Shown here piece by piece: positions 8,796-17,739 of a stretch of 64,000 nt of DNA; positions within the stretch are counted from its first letter, which is position 1, and every line of letters starts with the position of its first letter. The notes under the pieces were generated by a model that saw only the letters and a list, made by a program, of their open reading frames with translations, was not told the origin of the DNA and ran no database searches. The position numbers were made by a program, and so were the translations under genes. Where the stretch lies: assembly GCF_000067205.1 (NCBI RefSeq), contig NC_010170.1, positions 4,340,001 to 4,404,000 on the forward strand, in the 5' to 3' direction. This DNA is from Bordetella petrii (GTDB taxonomy: Bacteria; Pseudomonadota; Gammaproteobacteria; Burkholderiales; Burkholderiaceae_B).

Positions 8796-9937
8796 GCGGT
8801 CACCTCCTGTGGTTGGGTTGGGGTTGCGGCCCGGCGCGCGGCGCGGTCGCGGCTTTCGTAGTCCAGCAGCAGGTCGCGCGCGTCGCCCTGCTCGGACCGG
8901 CGCTTGCCTAGCCAAGACGACAGGCCCAGCGGCTGGGCCGCGCCCAGCGCCACGCCCCGCACATCCTGCCGCTTGAGCACCGGCCGCACATCCCACGCCA
9001 GCTCTACGCCGATGTAATCGCGCACCCAGTGCAACAACTGGCGCGCGCGCCGCCCGCCCGGCAAAAAACTGGCGTACTCGGCGCGTCCCAGCGGGCCGAG
9101 CTCGATGCGAAACTTGTGCTGGGCATCGCGCACCGCCGTGCCCAGAATGGTGTCCCTGCCCAGGCCCAGGCTGCTTCCCAGGCCCAGCCGTTGCGACGGC
9201 TCCAGGCGTATCCATTGCGGCACGAACTCCGCGATGCGCACCGGCACCGAGAAAAAACTCTGCAGAATCTGCTTCAGCCCCTCCGGGTTGCGCGTCTGCC
9301 GGACCAGGTGGCCGGCCATATAGAACTTGGCGTGGTCCATTACCGTATCGCGGCGCAGCAGCGACGGCATGCCCATGTGCAGCAAGCTGGCCACGTAGCG
9401 GGTAAAGCGCTCTTCCTTGCGGTCCAGGCTGACTGTGCTCTGCGCGTCGGCCCAGGCCCGGTAGAACAGCAGGATCAGGCGGTGATGGAATATGTCGGCG
9501 AACGCCGACAGCGTCTGGTCGCCGTAATGGTGCATGCGCTCGCGCGCGTACTCGGTCAGATGCAGCGGCAACGGGCCGTTCGGCCCGAACAGTCCGAAAC
9601 TGTAGATCGACAGCTCCGGTGGCCGTCCGGCCCGCGCCGGGCGCGCGGCCGCCAGGGTCGACGGCGCAAAGGCCATCGACGGCTCTTGCCGCAAGCGTAC
9701 CGGTTCGTTGCGAGCCACGGTATCGCGGCCCAGCGGCAAGCGCGCGCCGGCGCGCGCGTCGATCCAGCGCAGCGTATTGAACAGGTCGTGAGCGTAGGGC
9801 TCCTTCTCCAGCGCGCGCCAGAATCCGGGCGGCAGCCCGGACGCCCCGGCGCCGGGCGGCGGCGGCACGGCGGGCTCCCGCCGCGCCTGCCCGAGGTCGG
9901 GCGCGGCCTGTTCCGGTTCGGTCGCCAGGCTGGCCAC
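8792..9937 (-). CDS. tssG: T6SS baseplate protein TssG
   Basis: TssG forms the baseplate wedge with TssF and TssE. From the GTG at 9937 the product is 381 residues, slightly longer than usual because of a Pro/Ala-rich N-terminal 40 residues; the conserved domain starts near FWRALEKEPYAHDLFNTLRWID. Family landmarks include LPLHLTEYARER and the FADIFHHRLILLFYRAW segment. The start is 2 nt after the stop of the DUF3540 gene, and an upstream reading in frame has no conserved sequence. The stop overlaps the GTG of the effector gene. The normal tssF-tssG adjacency is broken here by one gene. Confidence 0.92.
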   Translation of the reverse strand: MASLATEPEQAAPDLGQARREPAVPPPPGAGASGLPPGFWRALEKEPYAHDLFNTLRWIDARAGARLPLGRDTVARNEPVRLRQEPSMAFAPSTLAAARPARAGRPPELSIYSFGLFGPNGPLPLHLTEYARERMHHYGDQTLSAFADIFHHRLILLFYRAWADAQSTVSLDRKEERFTRYVASLLHMGMPSLLRRDTVMDHAKFYMAGHLVRQTRNPEGLKQILQSFFSVPVRIAEFVPQWIRLEPSQRLGLGSSLGLGRDTILGTAVRDAQHKFRIELGPLGRAEYASFLPGGRRARQLLHWVRDYIGVELAWDVRPVLKRQDVRGVALGAAQPLGLSSWLGKRRSEQGDARDLLLDYESRDRAARRAATPTQPQEVTA

Positions 9938-9939
9938 GT

Positions 9940-10599
9940 TTACCCCATGTGAATCTGCTTGGCGTCGACCTTCACCAGGTTCTCGCCGGTTACCATGGTG
10001 TACGAGGCATGCACCCGGGCGCTCTTCTCGGCCCGGTAGTCCAGCGAACCGGCGCGCACATGCTCCACTTCCTCGGTCGTGCGGAAACTCACGCGCGACA
10101 GGAATGACAGGCGGTCCATCACCGCCTCGTACACCTTGCCGATCAGGCGCGTGGTGCCTACCGTGGCTGTCATCTCGGCGCCCAGGTATTTCATCTTCGC
10201 GGCCACGCAATGCGCATCCTCGGCCTGCACTTTCAACGACGCAGTATCGATGTTGACGGCGCCCCGCCCCGCCAGCCGCACCGCCTGTGTACTTTCCAGC
10301 GCCACGCTGCCCGCGCGCGAGCGCAGCACCATGTCGCCTTCGGTTTCCAGCCGCGCGACGCCCGGGTCGGCCTGCTCGATCACGGCGATCAAGTACACGC
10401 GCGCGGCGTCCGGGCCGCTGATCAGCACCTGGTCGCCCATCTGCGGCGCCAGCAGGCAGCTGGCTGCCTGCCGGGCGCGCCAGGCACGGCCATCGCAGTC
10501 GACAGAGAAACTGCCATCTTCTTCGCGACGTGTAACAGTGCCGATCAGGTGCACCGGATCGTAGACGGGGTATTGACGGTTGGCCGCAGCGCTTTTCAT
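9940..10599 (-). CDS. DUF3540 family protein, T6SS-associated
   Basis: The 219-residue product resembles DUF3540 proteins: an N-terminal domain of about 80 residues (LIGTVTRREEDGSFSVDCDG) and a C-terminal repetitive beta region of the kind seen in VgrG-like spikes or trimeric beta-helices, with alternating short hydrophobic strands from about 90 on. DUF3540 genes are normally found with vgrG, DUF2169, DUF4150 (PAAR-like) and cargo genes; their function is not established, and a role at the spike or as an adaptor is only a guess. Here it lies between tssF and tssG, 45 nt after tssF and 2 nt before tssG, with an AAGGAA ribosome-binding site. The family call is from recalled sequence character. 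Confidence 0.6.
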   Translation of the reverse strand: MKSAAANRQYPVYDPVHLIGTVTRREEDGSFSVDCDGRAWRARQAASCLLAPQMGDQVLISGPDAARVYLIAVIEQADPGVARLETEGDMVLRSRAGSVALESTQAVRLAGRGAVNIDTASLKVQAEDAHCVAAKMKYLGAEMTATVGTTRLIGKVYEAVMDRLSFLSRVSFRTTEEVEHVRAGSLDYRAEKSARVHASYTMVTGENLVKVDAKQIHMG

Positions 10600-10644
10600 G
10601 GCACGATTCCTTTCAATCTCTCGGCCCCAATGGGCCAGTTGGCC

Positions 10645-12549
10645 CTAAACCGCGGGGCGCGCGCCCATGCGGGGTTTCCAGCGGGCGATTTCGCCGCGCT
10701 GCAAGGTAGACAGCACCAGTTCCGACATCATGTTCAGTGACACATGGCGCGCAAAAAACTGTTCGAGCACCGCGCCGAACAGGTACGGACTGATGCCCGA
10801 AAACGCCGTTTCATCGACCTGCAGGCCAATGCGCACTCCGCGCCCGTACACAATAGGGCCGGGCACCGGCAGGCGGTGGTGCATGGGTTCGGCCTGCACA
10901 TGCCGTACACCCCCGATATGCTTGCGCACCACCGGATCGGCCAGGTTGCCGTATACATGCAGCATCTCGCGCAGCGTCTGTGCGCCCTGCTCGGCATCCA
11001 GGTCGATCAGGCTCAGGTAGTTCAGGCCCAGGTGGCTGATCAGGTGCCAGGTGGCGGCATTCTCGGCCAGCGCCGTATGCGGCCGTGTCGGGCCGTGCAG
11101 CACCTTCACCGCGCCCACTGGCGCCGACACCCGCAACGTGAAGTCGGTCTCGGTGCCCAGCGGCAGCAGCATCGCCAGATCGCGGTTGGTGCACAGCGTC
11201 TCCAGCGTCAAGTGGCGCAGCTGGCCCGAGAACGGCGCTTCATGGCGATCCACCAGCGAGACGAAGACCTCGCTGCCCGTATAGCCGGTGCGGGTGCCGT
11301 TGCGCTGGGCGTGGTCCGACAATAGCCGCGGCTCGCGGCGCAGCGAATAATAGGCGCCGTAATCGTCGGGATCGCTGCCCAGCGTGCCGTAGAACGAGCG
11401 GAACTCCTGCTCGGGGCGTTCGGCCGAGGCATGGCCCACCACCCGCGTCACGCCGAACACCTCATAATCCAGCGGCCGTGTGCGGTCGACCACCAGATGA
11501 TATTCATTGGTGCGCGGCGTCACCGCGATACGGTCGGCGCGCTTCGGAAACAAATTGATCACCGGCGCGCAGTGCAGCGCCAGGTGCTCGGCCGCAATCG
11601 CCCCTTCCAGTTCCGGCGCGGCGGTCGAGAACAGCATCGTCAAATCGAACGAGCGCGTCTCACGGCGCTCGCCGCCGGCCAGCGCCGGCGTGCGCAGCCC
11701 GCGCTTCAGGTCGTTCAGGCTGAAGAATAAATAGCGGCGCGGAAAAGCAAAATATTCCTGCAACAGGCGGTAGCCCTGGAAGACGCGCGAGTCGGCCGGC
11801 AACAGGGCCTGCTCGTCGTCGAACCCTTCATGGCGCACGCTGGTGGGCGCAAGCTTGTTGATCCAAGTCACCGGTCGCGCGCTGTCGTGGCCCAGCACCG
11901 CAACCGTATGCCCCATGATGATCTCCAGCAGGCGCTGCATCTGCAGGTCCTGCCCTGCCAGATGGAAGACCAGCTGGTCGAGATCCATGTCTTCCAGCCG
12001 CACGCCGCCGCACACCTCGATGCGCATGCGCAGCGCGCTCAGCACCCGGCCGTTACGGCCGCCCAGGCCCAGCCGGGTCAACGGCAGGTCGGGCGGAGGT
12101 CCGGTGAACTCGGCCTCGGCCACGCGCAAAGGCCACAGCCGCACCGCATGCCCGGTCATGAACTCGCAGGACGTCTGTTCGCCGCGCGGCACCCTGCCGC
12201 GCAACAGCGTGCCGCGCGGCAGGTCGAAACCGCGCGCCAGCGTGCCCTCATTCATGCTGGGCGAAAACTGCACCACCGCCATGGCCGGCGTGGGCGCAAG
12301 ATAATTGGGGTACACCACTTCCAGCAGGCGTTGCGAGAAGCGGGGAAATTCCGCATCCATCTTCAGGTGGATGCGCGCAGTCAGGAAACTGAACCCTTCC
12401 AGCAGGCGCTCGACGTAGGGGTCGGCCACCTCGGTGCCGTGCATGCCCAACCGGCCCGCCACCTTGGGGTACATCTGGGCGAACTCCGCGCCCATCTCGC
12501 GCATGTACACCAGCTCGCGGTTGTAGTAGTCGAGCAGGCGCGCGTCCAT
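10645..12549 (-). CDS. tssF: T6SS baseplate protein TssF
   Basis: TssF is the largest baseplate wedge subunit. The 634-residue product starts with the hallmark LLDYYNRELVYMREMGAEFA (about residues 5-24) and carries family landmarks such as YVERLLEGFSFLTARI and FYGTLGSDPDDYGAYYSLRR. The ATG at 12549 overlaps the tssE stop by one base (TGATG), so the two are coupled. The long in-frame extension upstream lies within tssE and is not coding. The length is normal. Confidence 0.95.
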   Translation of the reverse strand: MDARLLDYYNRELVYMREMGAEFAQMYPKVAGRLGMHGTEVADPYVERLLEGFSFLTARIHLKMDAEFPRFSQRLLEVVYPNYLAPTPAMAVVQFSPSMNEGTLARGFDLPRGTLLRGRVPRGEQTSCEFMTGHAVRLWPLRVAEAEFTGPPPDLPLTRLGLGGRNGRVLSALRMRIEVCGGVRLEDMDLDQLVFHLAGQDLQMQRLLEIIMGHTVAVLGHDSARPVTWINKLAPTSVRHEGFDDEQALLPADSRVFQGYRLLQEYFAFPRRYLFFSLNDLKRGLRTPALAGGERRETRSFDLTMLFSTAAPELEGAIAAEHLALHCAPVINLFPKRADRIAVTPRTNEYHLVVDRTRPLDYEVFGVTRVVGHASAERPEQEFRSFYGTLGSDPDDYGAYYSLRREPRLLSDHAQRNGTRTGYTGSEVFVSLVDRHEAPFSGQLRHLTLETLCTNRDLAMLLPLGTETDFTLRVSAPVGAVKVLHGPTRPHTALAENAATWHLISHLGLNYLSLIDLDAEQGAQTLREMLHVYGNLADPVVRKHIGGVRHVQAEPMHHRLPVPGPIVYGRGVRIGLQVDETAFSGISPYLFGAVLEQFFARHVSLNMMSELVLSTLQRGEIARWKPRMGARPAV

Positions 12550-13109
12550 CAGGAAACTCCCCCGAGATCGCGCAGGTCCATGTGGCCGCTTTCCAGATCG
12601 ATGTCGGTGCGGAACAGGAATTCCATGGGGTGCGGCACGCACCACAGCATTCCCTTGATTTCCAGGCTCAGCACATTGTGATGCTCCAGCGTGCCGGTGT
12701 CGGTCACGCAGCGCACTTCCACCGACGAATCCAGGATGCGCGGTTCGAACGAAGCGATGGCATTGCGGATCGAGTCTTCCACATCGACCCAGTCGATCTC
12801 CGACATGCGCTTGCCCGCCATCGCCCGCACGCCGAAGTTCAGAGTGGAATCGGGCACGCATCGGTATGGCGACAAATCGTCGGTCGTCTGCAGATTCACC
12901 GTGTTGAGCAGCCACCGCAGGTCGCGCAGCACCGCCAAGCGCAGCTCGGCATGGGTGAGCATGGCCGATTCGCGGGTTTCCTGGCGCTTGGACGGATCGT
13001 TGTCCATCAGGCGATCCAGCAACGACGGCTGCAAGCGGTCGCGCGCCACGCGTTCGTTGCGCGGCAACTGATCCCACGGACGCAGGCTGGCCGTATCGGA
13101 TTGCGCCAT
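12549..13109 (-). CDS. tssE: T6SS baseplate protein TssE (gp25-like)
   Basis: TssE is the gp25-like subunit that joins the baseplate to the sheath. The 186-residue product has an N-terminal tail followed by a gp25 domain (about 50-160) with VLRDLRWLLNTVNL and an E-P-R motif in FEPRILDSSVEV, the conserved fold element. The ATG at 13109 overlaps the tagJ stop by one base, and the stop overlaps the tssF start in the same way, so tagJ-tssE-tssF form a tightly coupled block. No anomalies are seen. Confidence 0.93.
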   Translation of the reverse strand: MAQSDTASLRPWDQLPRNERVARDRLQPSLLDRLMDNDPSKRQETRESAMLTHAELRLAVLRDLRWLLNTVNLQTTDDLSPYRCVPDSTLNFGVRAMAGKRMSEIDWVDVEDSIRNAIASFEPRILDSSVEVRCVTDTGTLEHHNVLSLEIKGMLWCVPHPMEFLFRTDIDLESGHMDLRDLGGVS

Positions 13110-13924
13110 CAGCTCATCTCCAGCCCGCGCACATCGAGCAGGGCGTACTCGCCCTGGTCGGTTACCCACATTTTCTGGCCGACGCCCGCGTACATGTCGC
13201 CATACAGCGCCTGCCAGTCGGTCATGCGGCCCAGCTTGATTCCGTCGGCCAGATCGGCCAGTGCCTGGCCGGCCGGCGCGGGATAGCGGGCCGGCACCAG
13301 CCCATGCTGGGTCCGCCCATCGTCCAGCGTGATTTCCGCCTGCGCCCACACGACGTCGCACAAGCCTTCCGGCGCCAGCAGGCGCACGCTGCGCAAGGCG
13401 CTGAACGGCAGCCACCCGTAGCGGCCGCCGGAAATGAATTCGAACACCGGCCCCAGCCGGTTATCGCCGTCGCTGATCCATTCAAAATCCGCCGGCGCCG
13501 CGCCATCGGCCCCTTCCAGCCGCCCGGCCCGCGCCTGCGCGGCCTCATAGGCGCGGCTGCGCAACTCGGCAGCCTGCGCCGGATCGCCGGCATCGAAACT
13601 CAGCGCCCGCGCCAGATCGTCGAACCACTCTGGCGGCGCGCCGAAGCTCACGGGCTGCGCATGCCCGGCCAGCACGCTTTCGCGATGCCGCTCGGCCGCG
13701 ATGGCCTGCTCGTACAGCATGGCCATGGGCTGGGCCTGGGCATTCAGCTGCGCGCATAGCTTCAATTGTTCGGACGCACGGTTCCAGTCGCCCTGCACGG
13801 CCATCAACTGGAACAACTGCGCACGCAGGTCAGCATCCGCCGGCTGGCGGCGTATCTGCCCCTGGATCGTTTCCAGGTGCTGGGACAAGCTGCTCTCGCG
13901 CAGCGCAACTGCGGGTTTGGTCAT
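13109..13924 (-). CDS. tagJ: T6SS accessory protein TagJ (ImpE/SciE family)
   Basis: TagJ is an accessory protein found in only a subset of T6SS clusters; it binds the TssB N-terminus and may assist sheath disassembly by ClpV. The 271-residue product has an N-terminal alpha-helical, TPR-like half (L-R-Q-P-A-D-A-D-L-R-x-Q-L-F-Q-L pattern at about 20-45) and a C-terminal ImpE-type beta domain including RYGWLPFSALRSV and VPARYP. It begins 108 nt after hcp and is coupled to tssE by one-base overlap. Length and motif layout fit the family well. Confidence 0.88.
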   Translation of the reverse strand: MTKPAVALRESSLSQHLETIQGQIRRQPADADLRAQLFQLMAVQGDWNRASEQLKLCAQLNAQAQPMAMLYEQAIAAERHRESVLAGHAQPVSFGAPPEWFDDLARALSFDAGDPAQAAELRSRAYEAAQARAGRLEGADGAAPADFEWISDGDNRLGPVFEFISGGRYGWLPFSALRSVRLLAPEGLCDVVWAQAEITLDDGRTQHGLVPARYPAPAGQALADLADGIKLGRMTDWQALYGDMYAGVGQKMWVTDQGEYALLDVRGLEMS

Positions 13925-14032
13925 GACAAGGCACCGCGGAAAGAAACGAAAAGCCGGCGTGCGGCCCCTGGCGCCCGTAACAACAGCCCCTGGGAACCGC
14001 GCGCCGCCCTGAGAGAAGACCAGCGAACCGGC

Positions 14033-14518
14033 TTAGCCCACTTCCTTGTTCTGCTTGATATCCCAGGCGACCAGGCTTTCCGCGCCCTTGCCGCCCTGCT
14101 CCGTTTGCTCCCAGTATTGCTGTTTGACCTTGGCGGCCTGGAAGGCGTAGTTCACCACCACGGATTCCGAGTTCATCTCGCCCGACAGCTGCACCGACGA
14201 CACGAGCACGTCTTCCAACGTGATCTTCGTGTATTCGACTTGCTGGCCGCCTGCCTTGCACACCGACAGTTCGACCCTGCCCAGGTGCTTGCCGCTGGCG
14301 CAATGCTTCATGACGGCAGGAGCCGCCTTGTCAATGCGGGCAACGACGTGCAGGTCATTGAAGCTGGCCTTGCCGGCGCCCAGGCCGCCGCCGCTGGCCA
14401 TGTTGCCGGGTTGGGTGGCTCCCCACGAGAACGAAACGATATCGCTCCAGTTTTTGTGGTTGGAATCTTTCGACTCGCCATTGGCTCCGTCGATCTTCAT
14501 GAACATGTCAACAGCCAC
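14033..14518 (-). CDS. hcp: T6SS tube protein Hcp (TssD)
   Basis: Hcp forms the hexameric rings of the inner tube and is exported; small effectors can ride in its lumen. The 161-residue product has the classic start, VAVDMFMKIDGANGESKD, where the initiator is a GTG at 14518 (the first ATG, four codons in, would cut the conserved start). Typical loops follow (SFSWGATQPG, KHLGRVELSVCKAGG). The gene follows tssC by 54 nt. The 108-nt gap after it has no clear intrinsic terminator, so the downstream genes may be read through. Its length and sequence are ordinary. Confidence 0.96.
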   Translation of the reverse strand: MAVDMFMKIDGANGESKDSNHKNWSDIVSFSWGATQPGNMASGGGLGAGKASFNDLHVVARIDKAAPAVMKHCASGKHLGRVELSVCKAGGQQVEYTKITLEDVLVSSVQLSGEMNSESVVVNYAFQAAKVKQQYWEQTEQGGKGAESLVAWDIKQNKEVG

Positions 14519-14572
14519 TTCCTTCTCCCTAAGTTGCGGTCACGGCACGACGTGCCCTGAAAAAAATGTCCA

Positions 14573-16075
14573 TCAACCGTCGTTCTTCTTGAGCGACGGA
14601 AGCTTGGACACAAGGCGCAGCGACACCGTCAGCCCTTCGAGCTGGTAGTGCGGCCGCAAGAAAAACTTGGCGGAGTAATAGCCGGGGTTGTCCTCGATTT
14701 CCTGCACCTGGACTTCGGCTGCGGCCAGCGGCTTGCGGGCCTTGGTTTCCTGCGACGAATTAACCGGATCGCCATCCACGTAATTCATGATCCAGTCGTT
14801 CAACCAGCGCTCCATGTCGTCGCGCTCGCGGAACGAGCCGATCTTGTCGCGCACAATGCACTTCAGGTAGTGCGCGAAACGGCAGCACGCGAACAGGTAC
14901 GGCAGGCGCGCCGACAGCTTGGCATTGGCCGACGCATCGGCGTCGTAGTATTCATGCGGTTTCTGCAGCGACTGCGCGCCAATGAACGCCGCAAAGTCGG
15001 AATTCTTGCGGTGCACCAGCGGCATGAAGCCGTTCTTGGCCAGCTCGGCCTCGCGGCGGTCGCTGATGGCGATCTCGGTGGGGCACTTCATGTCCACGCC
15101 GCCGTCGTCGGTGGGGAACGTATGGCACGGCAGGTTTTCCACCGCCCCGCCCGATTCCACGCCGCGGATCGACGTGCACCAGCCGTACAGCTTGAACGAA
15201 CGGTTGATGTTGGCTGCCATCGCATAGGCCGAGTTGGCCCAGGCGTAGCGGTCGTGGTTGGCGCCGTCGGTGTCTTCCTCGAAATCGAACTCGTCAACCG
15301 GATTGGTGCGCGCGCCGTAGGGCAGGCGCGCCAGGAAGCGCGGCATCGCCAGTCCGATGTAGCGCGAGTCTTCCGACTCACGCAGGCTGCGCCAGGCGGC
15401 GTATTCGGTGTTGGTGAAGATCTTGGTCAGGTCGCGCGGATTGGCCAGCTCTTGCCATGAGTCCATCTGCATCACGTTGGGCGAAGCGCCCGCGATGAAC
15501 GGGCAGTGCGCGGCCGCGGAAATGCGCGCCATTTCGCTCAGCAGCTCCACGTCGGGCGGGCTGTGGTCGAAGTGGTAGTCGCCCACCAGGCAGCCGATAG
15601 GCTCGCCGCCGAACTGGCCGTACTCTTCTTCGTACACGCGCTTGAAAATGGGGCTCTGGTCCCAGCCCACGCCCTTGTGGCGCTTGAGCGTGCGGCCCAG
15701 CTCTTTCTTCGAGATGCACATCACACGAATCTTCAGCAGCTCGTCGGTCTCGGTATTGGTCACCAGATAGTGCAGCCCGCGCCAGGCGCCTTCCAGCTGC
15801 TGGAAGTCGGCGTGGTGCAGCACCAGGTTGATCTGGTCCGACAGCTTGCGGTCGATCTCGGCGATGATCGCCTGAATGGTCCGGTAGGCGTCGGCCGACA
15901 CGGCCACGCCGCTGTTCTCCAGAGCCTGGTGCGCCAGCGTGCGCACGGCGTGTTCCACCGCCTCGCGCGCCTGTTCGGTCTTGGGCTTGAATTCTTTCTT
16001 CAGCAGGGCGGACAGGCCGTCCGCTTCCAGTGTTTCGGCGGTGCGGGCATCCGCGCGTTTAGCCACAGCAGTCAT
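14573..16075 (-). CDS. tssC: T6SS sheath large subunit TssC (VipB)
   Basis: TssC pairs with TssB to build the contractile sheath. The 500-residue product has family landmarks: DFQQLEGAWRGLHYLV (about 109-124), IGCLVGDYHFDHSP, FIAGASPNVMQMDSW, and the C-terminal EIEDNPGYYSAKFFLRPHYQ. The N-terminal residues (about 14-32) include the helix that ClpV recognises in related systems. It begins 18 nt after tssB with an ATG at 16075, and the length is normal for the family. Confidence 0.97.
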   Translation of the reverse strand: MTAVAKRADARTAETLEADGLSALLKKEFKPKTEQAREAVEHAVRTLAHQALENSGVAVSADAYRTIQAIIAEIDRKLSDQINLVLHHADFQQLEGAWRGLHYLVTNTETDELLKIRVMCISKKELGRTLKRHKGVGWDQSPIFKRVYEEEYGQFGGEPIGCLVGDYHFDHSPPDVELLSEMARISAAAHCPFIAGASPNVMQMDSWQELANPRDLTKIFTNTEYAAWRSLRESEDSRYIGLAMPRFLARLPYGARTNPVDEFDFEEDTDGANHDRYAWANSAYAMAANINRSFKLYGWCTSIRGVESGGAVENLPCHTFPTDDGGVDMKCPTEIAISDRREAELAKNGFMPLVHRKNSDFAAFIGAQSLQKPHEYYDADASANAKLSARLPYLFACCRFAHYLKCIVRDKIGSFRERDDMERWLNDWIMNYVDGDPVNSSQETKARKPLAAAEVQVQEIEDNPGYYSAKFFLRPHYQLEGLTVSLRLVSKLPSLKKNDG

Positions 16076-16093
16076 CGCGATCTCCGTTATGGT

Positions 16094-16648
16094 TTACTTC
16101 GCGGCCGGATCGGCTTCGGGCTCGTCCGCCTTGGGCGCGGCGGCGTCCGGGTTGGGCGCGGCCGCCAGCGCATTCATCAGCGCCGGGTTCTTCAGCACCT
16201 TGCCGATCAGTTCCTCGGCGCCGGTCTTGCCGTCCATGTAGGTCAGCAAGTTGGCCAGCTGCGTGCGGGCATCCAGCAGTTCGTTCAGCGCGCCGACCTT
16301 GCGCGCCACCGTGGCGGGCGAAAAGTCGTCGATGCTTTCGAAGGTGATGTCGACGTTCAGGTTGCCTTCGCCGGTCAGCGTGTTGGGCACCTGGAACGCG
16401 GCCCGCGGCTGGATCGATTTCATGCGCTCGTCGAAGTTGTCGATGTCGATGTCCAGGAACTTGCGCTCGGCCACATCAGGCTGCGGCTCGACCGATTTGC
16501 CCGCCAGGTCGGCCAGCACGCCCATGACGAACGGCAGCTGGATCTTGCGTTCCGCGCCGTAGATTTCCACGTCGTATTCGATTTGCACGCGCGGGGCACG
16601 GTTGCGCGCAATGAACTTTTGTCCGCTTCCCTTCAGTGTCGTTGCCAT
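16094..16648 (-). CDS. tssB: T6SS sheath small subunit TssB (VipA)
   Basis: TssB interlocks with TssC to form sheath protomers. The 184-residue product begins MATTLKGSGQKFIARNRAPR and continues with RVQIEYDVEIYGAERKIQLPFVM in two adjoining conserved stretches; FTFESI-type and MKSIQPRAAFQV segments follow. It ends in an Ala/Asp/Pro-rich tail (about 160-184). The ATG at 16648 is preceded by a GGAG-like ribosome-binding site; a longer reading upstream overlaps tssA and is not conserved. It lies 44 nt after tssA. Confidence 0.96.
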   Translation of the reverse strand: MATTLKGSGQKFIARNRAPRVQIEYDVEIYGAERKIQLPFVMGVLADLAGKSVEPQPDVAERKFLDIDIDNFDERMKSIQPRAAFQVPNTLTGEGNLNVDITFESIDDFSPATVARKVGALNELLDARTQLANLLTYMDGKTGAEELIGKVLKNPALMNALAAAPNPDAAAPKADEPEADPAAK

Positions 16649-16692
16649 GTGTGCTTCTCCTGTCCTGAAATTGGTGCGAATGTCCAGGCGTC

Positions 16693-17739
16693 TCAAGCGC
16701 CAGGGCCGCCGTTGGGATCCCTGGGCAGCCAGGCCTCGAACTGCTCGAGGCCCTGCGGCGCCAGATTCTTCATGATGTCGTGAAAGCTCATTGCAATCAG
16801 TTGCTGCGCCCGGCGAATCAGATACGGCGCCGGATGGCTGGGCTCGTTCACCTCGAAATACGCGCACACCTTGGCCAGCATGGCCGCCGCCTCTTCGCGC
16901 GACTGGATCTGCGCGTCTTGCCAGCGCACCGCGGGGGCCGGCGCATTGGGCGCCGGCGCGGCCGCCGCGGAGACCGAAGGTGCTATGTCCCCGACTTTTT
17001 CTTCGCTCGATGCAACAGGGCCGCCATCAACCAGAACCTGCGCCACCACGTCCAGCGTACGCAAGATGCCCGCATAATCCGGCACCCATTCCTGGCCCAG
17101 CTTGTCAGCCACCTGGCCCTGAATGCGGCGCAAGGCCTGCATCGCAGTTAGCAAGCCCGCCAGATCGGCGTCCTGCTGCAGCGATGCCTGGCGCAAATGT
17201 TCAACCAAACGCGCGCGTCCGCCCGGATAGAAATCGGGATCGGAACGGCTGCCGTCCAGTACGGATTCAGCATCGCGTAATGACAGTTGCCCGTGCACGC
17301 CATTGACCAGGCGGCTCGATCGGGCGCTGCGCGCGCAGCCGGCCAGGTCACCCAAAGACGCCAGCGCGTTGATGCGCGGCATGGGATCGTTTTCGCCCAC
17401 GCTGTCCAGGCGAGGATGCACCGCCTCCCAATAGCGTTCGAGGGTATCGGCCACCAGCGTCAGCCCATCGGCATAACCCGGCAAGCCGCGGACTTCGGTC
17501 CAGGCCTGGGTCAGATAACCCATGATGCGCACGTCGCGCGTGCGTTCCAGCAGACCGCGCGACAGCTTTTCGACTTCGCGCCAATCGGGAGGTTGAGCCG
17601 GGATGATGGTCGACCCGAACTGCTGTTCGCTGCGTTCCACTGCCGCCTGCTGCAATTGCAGGAACTCGGCGTCATATTCCAGGTCTTCTCCACAAGGCAG
17701 ACGAGGATCCAGCGCGGTCAGGATATCGGCAAATTCCAT
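16693..17739 (-). CDS. tssA: T6SS protein TssA (ImpA family)
   Basis: TssA primes and coordinates polymerisation of tube and sheath at the baseplate. The 348-residue product has the ImpA N-terminal domain (about 5-180) with DPRLPCGEDLEYDAEFLQLQ and a DWREVEKLSRGLLERTRDVR-type segment; a variable linker rich in Ala and Pro (about 250-275); and a helical C-terminal region (SREEAAAMLAKVCAYFEVNEP). It is the first gene of the tssA-to-clpV unit, so its upstream region probably holds the main T6SS promoter. The start ATG at 17739 is well placed and no anomalies are seen. Confidence 0.92.
   Translation of the reverse strand: MEFADILTALDPRLPCGEDLEYDAEFLQLQQAAVERSEQQFGSTIIPAQPPDWREVEKLSRGLLERTRDVRIMGYLTQAWTEVRGLPGYADGLTLVADTLERYWEAVHPRLDSVGENDPMPRINALASLGDLAGCARSARSSRLVNGVHGQLSLRDAESVLDGSRSDPDFYPGGRARLVEHLRQASLQQDADLAGLLTAMQALRRIQGQVADKLGQEWVPDYAGILRTLDVVAQVLVDGGPVASSEEKVGDIAPSVSAAAAPAPNAPAPAVRWQDAQIQSREEAAAMLAKVCAYFEVNEPSHPAPYLIRRAQQLIAMSFHDIMKNLAPQGLEQFEAWLPRDPNGGPGA

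Noticed and set aside
8796..9215. N-terminal extension of the effector-gene reading frame
   Set aside because: It overlaps tssG, reads as Arg/Gly/Ala-rich shadow, and a near-perfect ribosome-binding site precedes the GTG at 8795.
14530..14560. Palindrome between hcp and tssC as a terminator
   Set aside because: The GGCACG-a-CGTGCC repeat has its A/T tract on the wrong side for the direction of transcription.
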